Assembly: GCA_017550965.1 (NCBI GenBank)
Contig: JAFZNK010000143.1
Location: 1-39,423, forward strand
Length of the DNA stretch: 39,423 nucleotides
Direction: 5' to 3'
Source: Thermoguttaceae bacterium
Lineage (GTDB): Bacteria > Planctomycetota > Planctomycetia > Pirellulales > Thermoguttaceae
Part shown: positions 32,945 through 39,423 of the stretch, in pieces
Numbering within the stretch: position 1 is the stretch's first letter
Layout: the number at the start of each line of letters is the position of its first letter
The notes under the pieces: generated by a model
Told to the model about the DNA's origin: nothing
The model's database searches: none
Seen by the model: the letters and a program-made list of their open reading frames with translations, nothing else
Program-made: the position numbers and the translations under genes

Positions 32945-32996
32945 TTCGGCGGAGCCGCCCAAAACGCATATCCCCCTCAAAAACAAAGCGCGCAAA

Positions 32997-33515
32997 ATGA
33001 CCATATACGAATACAACCTCTCGGAAATACGACCTTACCAAAACAATCCGCGCAATAACAGAACCGCCGTCGACGGCGTCGCCGAATCGATCAGGCGCTT
33101 CGGGTTCAAACAGCCGATCGTAATCGACGCCGACAAGACGATCGTCTGCGGACATACGCGCTACCTCGCGGCGCTGAAACTCAAACTCGCGACGGTCCCC
33201 TGCGTCCTGGCCGACGACTTGTCGGACGACGAAATCAAAGCGTACAGGCTTCTGGACAACAAATTGCACGAACTCTCGTCGTGGGACGACGAGCTCCTCG
33301 CGCGGGAACTCGATTCGTTCGAGTTCGACTTCGAACCGTTTGGCGTCGAATTTACCTGCGACGACTTCTGTCAAAACCTCGACGACGAAAACGACGACAA
33401 AGACGTTCCCCAATCGTTTCAACTGATCGTCGAATGCGACGACGAAGAATCGCAAGACGAACTTTACGAACGTCTTAAACGGGAAGGATACCGAGCGAGG
33501 ATCTGTAACTTATGA
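32997..33515 (+). CDS. ParB-like N-terminal (ParB/Srx fold) domain protein
   Basis: The product is 172 aa from ATG 32997 (MTIYEYNLSEIRPYQNNPRN). The frame is open to 32883, but that part is repeat-encoded. No Shine-Dalgarno site is obvious. The ParB core is clear: LSEIRPYQNNPRNN, VAESIRRFGFKQPIVID, the box II-like ICGHTRYLAALKL (C-GHTR for GERR), and DDEIKAYRLLDNKLHELSSW. The C-terminal part SFQLIVECDDEESQDELYER is shared by phage ParB-like proteins. Such proteins act as CTP-binding or nuclease-like DNA proteins and are often next to phage methyltransferases. The last 4 nt overlap the ABC-GNAT gene. Confidence 0.85.
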   Translation: MTIYEYNLSEIRPYQNNPRNNRTAVDGVAESIRRFGFKQPIVIDADKTIVCGHTRYLAALKLKLATVPCVLADDLSDDEIKAYRLLDNKLHELSSWDDELLARELDSFEFDFEPFGVEFTCDDFCQNLDDENDDKDVPQSFQLIVECDDEESQDELYERLKREGYRARICNL

Positions 33516-34618
33516 CCAAAAGAATTTTAAAACTCGTCTGCCCCGTCGACGATTCCGCGCGCGTCGCGAGAATCGTCGGGGCCGCCGACAAGCCGAATTT
33601 GCGCGAAGTCGTTACGACGCTCGAATTTGACGAACCGCCGACTCCCGACGAACCCTGGTCGATCGGGCTGATCGTCGGCGCGTCCGGATCCGGCAAGTCG
33701 ACCGTCGCGCAAACTTATTTTGGCGCCGCGCTTTACGCTCCGACCCAATGGTCGAAGACGCGCGCCGTCGTCGACGAGTTCGATCGACGCGCTTTTGAAG
33801 AACTCGCCGCCGCGTTCGCCGCCGTCGGCTTCGCGTCTCAAACGCATTGGCTGCGCCCTTATCGGACGTTAAGCGCGGGCGAGCGCTTTCGTTGCGATTT
33901 ATGCAAGGCGCTTCTCGACGCGCCCGGCGCGCTCGTCGCTATCGACGAATTCGCAAGTCTCGTCGACGAGACGACCGCGAAAACGGCGTCGATCGCGCTG
34001 CGCAACGCGTTTGATCGCGGCGCGTTCGACAAAAAACTTGTCGCGATAACTCACCGTCGCGACGTCGCCCAATGGCTCGAGCCCGACTGGACGCTCGACA
34101 TGGAAACGGGAACGTTGACGCGAGGCCGTCTTCGGCGCCGCGAAATCGTCGTCGACGTCAGGCGCGCGCCGGACGCTCTCTGGCGCGATTTTGCGCCGTT
34201 TCACTATTTGACCGGCTCGCTCAATCGAAGCGCGCGTTGTTACGCCGCGACGCTCGACGGCGACCCGATCGCGTTCGCGGCGATTATGCAAAGCGAAGGG
34301 CGGCGCGGACGCCGACGCGTTCATCGACTCGTCGTCAACCCGACTTGGCAGGGAATCGGCGTCGGAGGAGGATTCGTCGACGCGCTCGGCGCGCTCGAAG
34401 AAGAACGCGGATACGTTCTGGAAATCGTAACCGGTTCGGCGCCTTTTATTCGGCGGCTGGAACGCTCGGAACATTGGAAACTCGTTCGCGCCTATCCGCA
34501 CGGACGAACCCAGCGGCACAAAGGGAAAGAGGCGAAAGGATCGTTCGGACGCGCGATCGTTTCGTTTGAATATCGTCGTTCGCGTTCGAATAAGGAGAAT
34601 GAAGATGAACGCTTCTAA
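33512..34618 (+). CDS. ABC-type ATPase fused to a GNAT acetyltransferase domain
   Basis: The product is 368 aa. The ATPase has Walker A GASGSGKST (56-64), an ABC signature TLSAGERFRCD (119-129), Walker B LVAIDEF (D145, E146) and an H-loop His in AITHR (181). The ATPase is compact and soluble, so not a transporter. From about 225 there is a GNAT domain: FAPFHYLTGSLNRSARCYAA, IAFAAIMQ, HRLVVNPTWQGIGVG (acetyl-CoA loop Q280-GIGVG) and VLEIVTGSAPFIRRLER. FHYLTGSL is a trait of a phage GNAT group related in fold to Mu Mom. The start ATG overlaps the ParB-like stop (ATGA) and the end overlaps the next gene by 14 nt. DNA-base modification or protection is a reasonable hypothesis only. Confidence 0.85.
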   Translation: MTKRILKLVCPVDDSARVARIVGAADKPNLREVVTTLEFDEPPTPDEPWSIGLIVGASGSGKSTVAQTYFGAALYAPTQWSKTRAVVDEFDRRAFEELAAAFAAVGFASQTHWLRPYRTLSAGERFRCDLCKALLDAPGALVAIDEFASLVDETTAKTASIALRNAFDRGAFDKKLVAITHRRDVAQWLEPDWTLDMETGTLTRGRLRRREIVVDVRRAPDALWRDFAPFHYLTGSLNRSARCYAATLDGDPIAFAAIMQSEGRRGRRRVHRLVVNPTWQGIGVGGGFVDALGALEEERGYVLEIVTGSAPFIRRLERSEHWKLVRAYPHGRTQRHKGKEAKGSFGRAIVSFEYRRSRSNKENEDERF

Positions 34619-35021
34619 AAAGAGAACGAACCGGGCGGTCGTCGCGTTGACGTTGACGCTCGCGTTTCTCGTCGCCGTTTCGCCGCGCCGGACGCCGGCG
34701 GACGAACCCGGCGCCGGTCAATACGCGCTTGTCGTCTACACGTACAAAACGCCGGGGACCTGCGTCCATTGCGACAAAGTAAGACCGATCGTCCAGCGAC
34801 TTACGCGCGAATATCCAATCGAGCAGGTCTATCGCGACGACCCCGACGGCGCGAAACGCGCCAGAGAAAAACGCGTCGCGCTCTTCCCGACCTTTACGCT
34901 CGTCAAACGCTCCCCCTTCGACGGAGAGCGGGAAATAGAACGCTGGGTCGGCTCTTACGACGTCGAACGAAAAATAAGAGCCGCGTTTAAAAACGCTAAA
35001 GAGAAACAACGGGAGCGTTAA
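34605..35021 (+). CDS. Exported thioredoxin-fold protein (CVHC)
   Basis: The product is 138 aa. AAGGAG lies 7 nt before ATG 34605; an ATG at 34599 is too close. A basic start and hydrophobic stretch (VVALTLTLAFLVAV) are followed by TPADEPG, a signal peptide or anchor. The thioredoxin fold is short: LVVYTYKTPGTCVHCDKVRP (C53-x-x-C56), then VALFPTFTLVKR with the cis-Pro (FP-T). It would act in the periplasm as a thiol oxidoreductase. It overlaps the ABC-GNAT gene, so it is likely the third member of the operon. Its relation to the cytoplasmic DNA-acting partners is unclear. Confidence 0.75.
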   Translation: MNASKKRTNRAVVALTLTLAFLVAVSPRRTPADEPGAGQYALVVYTYKTPGTCVHCDKVRPIVQRLTREYPIEQVYRDDPDGAKRAREKRVALFPTFTLVKRSPFDGEREIERWVGSYDVERKIRAAFKNAKEKQRER

Positions 35022-35040
35022 AGAACGGCGACGCCGACGC

Positions 35041-35106
35041 GGTCCGACGGCGGACTCCCGATTCGCGGCTCCGCGCGGAAACAAGATAATCGCTCCCGTT
35101 GGTCGC
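35041..35106 (-). repeat. Dispersed repeat R2, copy 3 (inverted)
   Basis: The reverse complement contains GCGACCAACGGGAGCG, then CCGCGCGGAGCCGCGAATCG and AGTCCGCCGTCGGACC, in the same order as copy 2 at 13907-13973. Confidence 0.7.
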
Positions 35107-35136
35107 TACGCGCCGACAAGCGCGAAGCGCGGATAG

Positions 35137-35177
35137 CCGTCGCGTGATCGCGACGGAAAATTGCGCAGGCAATTTTT
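35137..35177 (+). terminator. Double hairpin terminator after the ParB-ABC-Trx operon
   Basis: CCGTCGCG/CGCGACGG (8 bp, TGAT loop) is followed directly by AAAATTGC/GCAATTTT (8 bp, GCAG loop) plus one T. This is the last feature before base composition shifts to AT-richer. The rest of 35178-35337 shows no gene. Confidence 0.65.
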
Positions 35178-35337
35178 AAATGAGCGTCGCGTAACGAAAA
35201 ACGCGAGCGTTGAACAACTTAGAACGAATGAGTTGGTCTCGTTTGGAAACGTCGTAACGCGAGGTTTTGCAACTCGTGAGACTGAAAGCGCATGCCGACG
35301 TCGTCGTCTGGATCGATATCTAACGTCGGCTATCTTT

Positions 35338-35898
35338 TCACAAACTCTTTTTCTTTGAGCTCGGCGCTCGTAACACGCTTTTTTCTTTCCAATATGCGTA
35401 GCATACCAGAAAAGGTACGAACAAGACGTAAAGCTGATATAAGTTCCAATAGAAAGTACAATCGCGCTCAAATAAGAGGACGAGCGCCCGAAATCCCATT
35501 GGGATTGCGCAATAAAGTAAAAAACGCGCAAAGATCGTAAAAAGCCAACTCAAATACCAGTGCGAAATCGAAACGCCGATGGCGCAAAGTCGGCGTTTTG
35601 TCAAAGCAATTTTGAAAGGGGCGCAAATGATCGCGGCGATTATGTAAGCGTACAACGGAACCCATGGATTCAATACGCGTTGTAAAATAACCGTCGCGTC
35701 CTCGCTATCCCTCGTTTTGAGGTAGTTCAGCAAGGAGATCGCCGCTAAAAATAGCAAGAATAGCGAGACTTTTACAATGAAAAGAATTGTTCTCATACGT
35801 TTGTAAGTTGAATAAGGGAACGATTCGTCAAGCGACTCTTCCTCAACGAAATCGGGGTTCTTGACCAAGACTTTGTTTTTGGGGATTAAAAAAAACAT
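35338..35898 (-). CDS. Integral membrane protein, about 4 helices
   Basis: The product is 186 aa. Hydrophobic helices: ILFIVKVSLFLLFLAAISLL, YAYIIAAIICAPF, YLSWLFTIFARFLLYCAIP and LYQLYVLFVPFLVCYAYW, with Lys/Ser-rich ends. No domain is recognised. A weak GAGGT lies before ATG 35898. Its codons use more A/T than the phage and housekeeping genes. The neighbours on the same strand are the 130-aa protein gene and lipoprotein genes. Confidence 0.6.
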   Translation of the reverse strand: MFFLIPKNKVLVKNPDFVEEESLDESFPYSTYKRMRTILFIVKVSLFLLFLAAISLLNYLKTRDSEDATVILQRVLNPWVPLYAYIIAAIICAPFKIALTKRRLCAIGVSISHWYLSWLFTIFARFLLYCAIPMGFRALVLLFERDCTFYWNLYQLYVLFVPFLVCYAYWKEKSVLRAPSSKKKSL

Positions 35899-35944
35899 AG
35901 GCGTCGCCGACCTCGTTTAACCATTTCAACAAATCCTCAATACC

Positions 35945-35972
35945 GCGTTTAACCAGCCTTTATGTTAAACGC
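35945..35972. terminator. Hairpin between two accessory genes
   Basis: GCGTTTAAC/GTTAAACGC is a perfect 9-bp stem. It is followed by TATTTTT on the plus strand only, yet both neighbours run on the minus strand; the role is unclear. Confidence 0.4.
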
Positions 35973-35977
35973 TATTT

Positions 35978-36370
35978 TTACGGACCCTTTGGTCTCTTAG
36001 CGTTTTTTATCATTTCCTCGACCGCTTTATTTACTTCTTCAGGAGAAACTGTTCGTCCAATGGGAACCTCATGTTTGTCGAGCCAGGAAAGAGTAAGCGG
36101 ATCGTTTAATTTTTCAAAATTCCGAAACAAACCGTCGACGATAACGATTCGATTGGCGTCCTTTATGTTAATCGTATCGTTCTGCGCTCGTTTTGCGATC
36201 TGTTCGACTGCAGTCTTCTCGTTAAACAGCGCGCGATCAAAACCGTGATTTAACGACGCGCAAATGTAAAGCTTTTGATTTCGATCTACGTGGGAAGGCG
36301 CGTTTGCCGCCTCTTGCAGAAAGCTACCGTTTTCTATCTCTTCTAAAGTCAGTTCTTTATCAGGTTGCAT
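35978..36370 (-). CDS. Hypothetical protein, 130 aa
   Basis: Starts MQPDKELTLEEIENGSFLQE. Contains a central HGFDRALFNEKTAVEQIAKR and ANRIVIVDGLFRNFEKLND, then LSWLDKHEVPIGRTVSPEE. It is a soluble alpha/beta protein without signal peptide, ending in a basic PKGP tail. I do not recognise a family. No strong ribosome site precedes ATG 36370. The A/T-rich codons match the surrounding accessory region. Confidence 0.5.
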   Translation of the reverse strand: MQPDKELTLEEIENGSFLQEAANAPSHVDRNQKLYICASLNHGFDRALFNEKTAVEQIAKRAQNDTINIKDANRIVIVDGLFRNFEKLNDPLTLSWLDKHEVPIGRTVSPEEVNKAVEEMIKNAKRPKGP

Positions 36371-36579
36371 CCAGCAAACAGTTTCTCTTCTCTCTATAAC
36401 AAGAACTGCACTTTCCTGGCTTTTTAGCCTCGCCCCCTTTCCCCCAAGAGCTTCATTTTCGCGACGGCGAAAATGTTAAGATTTGATCGTCGGAGAAAAA
36501 GGAGATATCGCCTCAAGCCGTTGAAATTATTAAAATTCGACTCCTTCTTCAACCGTTAACCTTCAAAAATGAGTCGAAT
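36371..36579. other. AT-rich gap with a hairpin
   Basis: A perfect hairpin CATTTTCGC / GCGAAAATG (36454-36475, 4-nt loop) is the only clear structure. No gene with a ribosome site was found. Confidence 0.45.
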
Positions 36580-36855
36580 ATGAACGGACACGGCGTCACG
36601 CTCACGTCTTTCACTGTAACGATTTGCAACGTCCTCTACAAGCCTGCGCGCAAATATTTTGGGAAATTACTTTTCGGGGCGCTTATGAGACCGGGGACAA
36701 TTTCCTCGCAGTTGCGCGGACACGCCGAGGGCTTGGTCAAACGCATGTATGAACAACTCGCGCAAATTCTCAACTGTTTGAGTCTGTCGCGTTGTTTGCT
36801 TGCTTTTCCGCTTGCAGTTGATCGGCAATCTCTTTGGGGAGTTTCATGGTCATGA
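36580..36855 (+). other. Doubtful plus-strand frame of 91 codons
   Basis: The frame begins MNGHGVTLTSFTVTICNVLY and includes LRGHAEGLVKRMYEQLAQIL. No Shine-Dalgarno site precedes it, and its 3' part overlaps, on the other strand, a clear remnant of a pentapeptide-type gene. It may be a piece of an unknown mobile element or chance. Confidence 0.2.
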
Positions 36856-36901
36856 CGTTATTCTTGTAATTCCATGTCGATTTGATCTTGTCGATCGTTA
36901 T
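36770..36901 (-). pseudogene. C-terminal remnant of a pentapeptide-repeat protein
   Basis: Directly after the stop of the lipoprotein gene, a different frame reads ITIDKIKSTWNYKNNVMTMK, then LPKEIADQLQAEKQANNATD and a stop. IKSTWNYKN is the repeat signature of the upstream gene. The piece therefore looks like the original end of that gene, cut off by a frameshift, or a leftover of a duplicated neighbour. Confidence 0.65.
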
Positions 36902-36909
36902 TTGAACTA

Positions 36910-38595
36910 TCAAAATTCGTTGATCCTATAGTTTATATCGTCTGGAAGATCAAGACTCCATGTTGGATAATTGATATGGCCGCCCTTGAAATTTGAAGTT
37001 GATTTTATTTGTTCATAAGTCAGTCCCTGACATCTTTTTAGACTATAACTTCTTAAGCTCCATCCAATATCGCCGATGTAACCCGTAAAATCCGGTTCCT
37101 TGTACATCCTTTTTTCGAGAACAATTTCAGTTCCCGTCCAATAGTGTCCTAAAAATTTGGCGTCGGTAAAATTAACATTGGTTACGTTGGCCCCATCAAG
37201 ATTGCTTCCCGCAAACTTAAAATTAGAAAAATCGGTTCCAGACCAATCAAGAGCGGCGTTTCCAAGCAAAAAACACATTTCACGGTTTTTGTAATTCCAC
37301 GTCGATTTGATTTGTTCCACTGTAACGTCGGGTGAATTAGCCCATGTCGAATAGCTAATTGTTGCGTCTGAAAAATTGGCGCTCGCCACACTTCCTTTAC
37401 CGAGACAAGAGGATCGTTCAAACGTTAAGCCTGAAAAATCGACCTTAGACCAATCTACGTTCAAATTCCCGAGATCAAAGTTAAACTTACCGTTTTTCCA
37501 GTTCCACGTCGACTGCAATTGTTCAGGAGTTAAGCCTACACAATTCGTAAAACGGAGAGAACCGGTAATCATCGCGTCTGTAAAATCAACGTCGGAAAGG
37601 TCGTAACCGTCAAAAGAAAAATTGTCGATATGAGAATTGGAGAGATCAAGCCCCGACAATGGCACTGGCTTGTCTCCTTCGACGGCGATTAAAACCAGCG
37701 AATTTGGAAATTCTTTATTTTTATAATTTTGAGTGGTTATAAGTTGTTCTTTCGTCATGTTCAAAACGGAACAGTTTCCAAGAAAAAACGCGTTGTTGAA
37801 ATTACAATGACTCGCGTTTACTCTGGCTTCGTTTGTAAAGAAAAAATCGACATAATTAAGTCTTCGAAAACGTTGCGCGTCGAAGGTAATCTCCCTCGTT
37901 TTATAATCTTTTGTTGAAAGGAACTGTTCATATGAGATTAAAAAAGAGTGCGAATCTCTAAGAGACGCCTCTGAAAAGTCGCAACCGGGAAAAAACGCTT
38001 GTTTGGCGTTTGCTCCAGTAAAATTTGCGCTATGGAAGTTGCAGTTGTAAAAACAAGCTTGTTCGAGGTTAGCGCCTGATAAATTAGAACTCTCAAAATT
38101 CACGCGAGAAAGCGTAACGTTATTAATTCGGACCCCTGATAAATCCTTTCCGCTCAAATCCATGCCGTTTTCCAGAGGGATTGGCGTTCCGTCGACAAGG
38201 ATAAAACGTGTAGGTTCAACTGTAGTATCCCTTAAACATCGAAAATACTCGCCGATTTGCATCAACTCTTTCAAAGAGATTTTATTATCCTTCAAGAAAG
38301 ACTCTTTGAAATTAGCAGGCACATAATCGAATGGAGAAATAGCAGCGAGCTGTCTCATTTTAGAAGCGACTTGAACGGCTTCAGGAAGAGCCGGATTACT
38401 CGCGTCGTTCTTGTTCGTTTTCTCATCAGTTTGAAGCGTTTGCAGTTCGTTTAACAACGCGACTTCTGGCGGCGTCTCGTCTTCAAACGGCACAACGAAA
38501 GAAACGTCGCCGTCGCATGCCGTCAATGTAAAACAAGCGATCATACATAGAACGACATAAAACTTGCCGAAAAGCGCTATCTTATCATTTTTCAT
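36910..38595 (-). CDS. Pentapeptide-repeat lipoprotein with STWNYKN repeats
   Basis: The product is 561 aa; ATG 38595 has GAGGT upstream. The signal peptide ends in a lipobox LTAC with C27, so it is membrane-anchored. A helical segment to about 110 precedes long pentapeptide-type repeats (A/C-D/N-L/F-x-x): DLSGKDLSGVRINNV, NLSGANLEQACFYNCNF, ANFTGANAKQAFF. In the second half, modules of about 70-80 residues recur, each holding LTxEQ(I/L)xSTWN(Y/W)KN, then F-LGN-LxWSxxDFSxxxF. These fold as quadrilateral beta-helices. The function is unknown; surface or protein-protein interaction is likely. The C-terminus seems truncated relative to the adjacent remnant. Confidence 0.8.
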   Translation of the reverse strand: MKNDKIALFGKFYVVLCMIACFTLTACDGDVSFVVPFEDETPPEVALLNELQTLQTDEKTNKNDASNPALPEAVQVASKMRQLAAISPFDYVPANFKESFLKDNKISLKELMQIGEYFRCLRDTTVEPTRFILVDGTPIPLENGMDLSGKDLSGVRINNVTLSRVNFESSNLSGANLEQACFYNCNFHSANFTGANAKQAFFPGCDFSEASLRDSHSFLISYEQFLSTKDYKTREITFDAQRFRRLNYVDFFFTNEARVNASHCNFNNAFFLGNCSVLNMTKEQLITTQNYKNKEFPNSLVLIAVEGDKPVPLSGLDLSNSHIDNFSFDGYDLSDVDFTDAMITGSLRFTNCVGLTPEQLQSTWNWKNGKFNFDLGNLNVDWSKVDFSGLTFERSSCLGKGSVASANFSDATISYSTWANSPDVTVEQIKSTWNYKNREMCFLLGNAALDWSGTDFSNFKFAGSNLDGANVTNVNFTDAKFLGHYWTGTEIVLEKRMYKEPDFTGYIGDIGWSLRSYSLKRCQGLTYEQIKSTSNFKGGHINYPTWSLDLPDDINYRINEF

Positions 38596-38634
38596 GATTT
38601 TACCTCAATTATCGTGTTGCAACAACGCCCGGTC

Positions 38635-38671
38635 TTCAAGCGACTTGATTCTCAGTTTTCGGCTCGAAGGA
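38635..38671 (+). repeat. R3 repeat, copy 1
   Basis: TTCAAGCGACTTGATTCTCA..TTTCGGCTCGAAGGA, between two minus-strand genes. A second copy lies at 39356-39392, in the same direction. Confidence 0.55.
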
Positions 38672-38698
38672 AGGAAAAATTGGGAGCGTCCTTTTTTA

Positions 38699-39280
38699 TT
38701 AAACGCCGTTCGCCATATTTGGCGTCGGGGCTTGATCTTTCAACGCTTCTTCTTGCGAAGGAGCGTCTTTTCCTAACGTCTGACGAACAAAAAACTCTCG
38801 CGGAACCGGCGTCTCCAGTTCTATGATCTCCTTAGGCGGAATGTAGTCAATCATGGGAGGACTGTTGTAATAAACGAGCTTGCCGTTGTTGATCCCATAA
38901 CGGTTTTGTTCGATTATAACCTGTGTCATGCCCCTTCCAAAAGGCCAGAATCTTTTCCACGTTTTAACGGATCGAAGAATGATTTTTTGCAACTTGCCGT
39001 CTTTTAGCCGATACACGTTTCTGTTTCCAACAAATTCGCATTCTTTCTTAATTGAATCAGACTTCGATTTCCACGTTTCAAATTCTGAAATATCTTCGGG
39101 GCAGGTAAAGTTATGTTTTCCGTAATAAACTGTTAATTCACCTTTCAAGTCATACAACCACATTTCGAAGTCTCGTTCTAGCCATTCGTGAACAGCTTTA
39201 TTTTTCAGTTGCATACCAGCGAGAACTGCTAATAATATGAACAACACGAAAAGATTACGTTTTGCCACTCTTTCCGTCAT
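38699..39280 (-). CDS. Single-pass membrane protein, 193 aa
   Basis: ATG 39280 (MTERVAKRNLFVLFILL) has AAGGAG 6 nt upstream; the 13 earlier residues are discarded. One N-terminal membrane helix (LFVLFILLAVLAGMQL) is followed by an exported domain, rich in aromatic and charged residues (CPEDISEFETWK, GRGMTQVIIEQNRYGINNGK) and a Pro-rich tail. There is no lipobox. No family is recognised. The look is of a small periplasmic or surface-anchored protein, as with its neighbour. Confidence 0.6.
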   Translation of the reverse strand: MTERVAKRNLFVLFILLAVLAGMQLKNKAVHEWLERDFEMWLYDLKGELTVYYGKHNFTCPEDISEFETWKSKSDSIKKECEFVGNRNVYRLKDGKLQKIILRSVKTWKRFWPFGRGMTQVIIEQNRYGINNGKLVYYNSPPMIDYIPPKEIIELETPVPREFFVRQTLGKDAPSQEEALKDQAPTPNMANGV

Positions 39281-39355
39281 GACGTCTCCTTGATTATTCG
39301 TTTTTATGAACGTCTGCATATAGCGTCGTCAACTTCAATCATTACGCCAAGCGAA

Positions 39356-39392
39356 TTCAAGCGACCCGATTCTCAACTTTCAGATCGAAGGA
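39356..39392 (+). repeat. R3 repeat, copy 2
   Basis: TTCAAGCGACCCGATTCTCA..TTTCAGATCGAAGGA matches copy 1 at 38635-38671 with few changes. It lies upstream of the 193-aa gene, at the window edge. Confidence 0.55.
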
Positions 39393-39423
39393 GCGGATTG
39401 AGTACGTTCGGATTTTTTGCCAA

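Larger units (their letters stand above)
32688..32996. other. Repeat-filled gap after the head block
   Basis: Contains a hairpin CCGCTCGC/GCGAGCGG (32717-32736), the direct-repeat fragment 32781-32801, an R4-like stretch (32815-32882, CGCCTCCTACAGGCGG), and an inverted R1 copy. No gene is seen; the frame open into the ParB gene from 32883 is encoded by the repeats. Confidence 0.6.

Noticed and set aside
1..39423. tRNA genes and phage attachment sites
   Set aside because: No cloverleaf-like sequence with a T-arm was found in the gaps and no direct repeat with the character of att sites could be tied to an integrase.

Overview
The window looks like a chromosome segment of a planctomycete (Planctomycetota). 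The best marker is a secreted Cys-rich protein ending in a TIGR03000-type domain, a family known essentially from planctomycetes. A very large secreted alpha-2-macroglobulin and an HU protein with a Cys/Lys-rich head fit this. The assignment rests on family knowledge, not on a search. Host and phage genes alike are rich in GACG/CGTC, and Shine-Dalgarno sites (AAGGAG, GAGGAG) are clear at most starts.

Layout. (1) 1-7.8 kb, minus strand: phage genes. A large terminase (terL) is followed by a sigma-70-like factor, an exported HExxH peptidase, an exported coiled-coil membrane protein, a beta-helix tail or fibre protein and three more probable structural proteins, the last cut by the window edge. 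(2) 8.1-27.2 kb: chromosomal genes for 3-hydroxyacyl-CoA dehydrogenase, phenylacetate-CoA ligase (with a promoter and an attenuator-like leader), HU, UMP kinase, an FGE-sulfatase-like protein, a NifS-type cysteine desulfurase, an Rpn-type nuclease, xylulokinase, the TIGR03000 protein and alpha-2-macroglobulin. (3) 27.6-32.7 kb: phage head and tail genes in two divergent blocks. The minus block carries connector, tail terminator, major tail protein and a tail chaperone pair joined by a -1 frameshift on nine A's. The plus block carries scaffold, an SU10-like capsid protein (frame broken), a 54-aa protein and an adaptor. (4) 33.0-35.0 kb: a tightly coupled operon of a ParB-like protein, an ABC-ATPase fused to a GNAT acetyltransferase, and an exported thioredoxin-fold protein. 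(5) 35.3-39.4 kb: a visibly more AT-rich minus-strand accessory region with membrane proteins, a pentapeptide-repeat lipoprotein and a broken paralogue fragment.

Phage genes therefore lie on both sides of about 19 kb of housekeeping DNA. No integrase, portal, tape measure, lysis or replication gene is visible. Inverting only the scaffold-to-adaptor block would restore the usual order scaffold-capsid-adaptor-connector-terminator-tail tube-G/GT. The same families of intergenic repeats occur inside the phage blocks and between the host genes, which argues that the pieces belong to one genome and that the phage material is old. A rearranged prophage, a domesticated gene-transfer-agent-like set, or a mis-assembly all remain possible.

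Intergenic DNA is dominated by mosaic palindromic repeats: R1 (27 nt, seven copies), R2 (about 54-67 nt, three copies), R4 (GCCGCAGGCGG-type, at least five copies) and R3 (37 nt, two copies in the AT-rich end). The strongest candidates for something not yet described are the ParB / ABC-ATPase-GNAT / thioredoxin operon, the split phage gene set, and the repeat-flanked Rpn nuclease.
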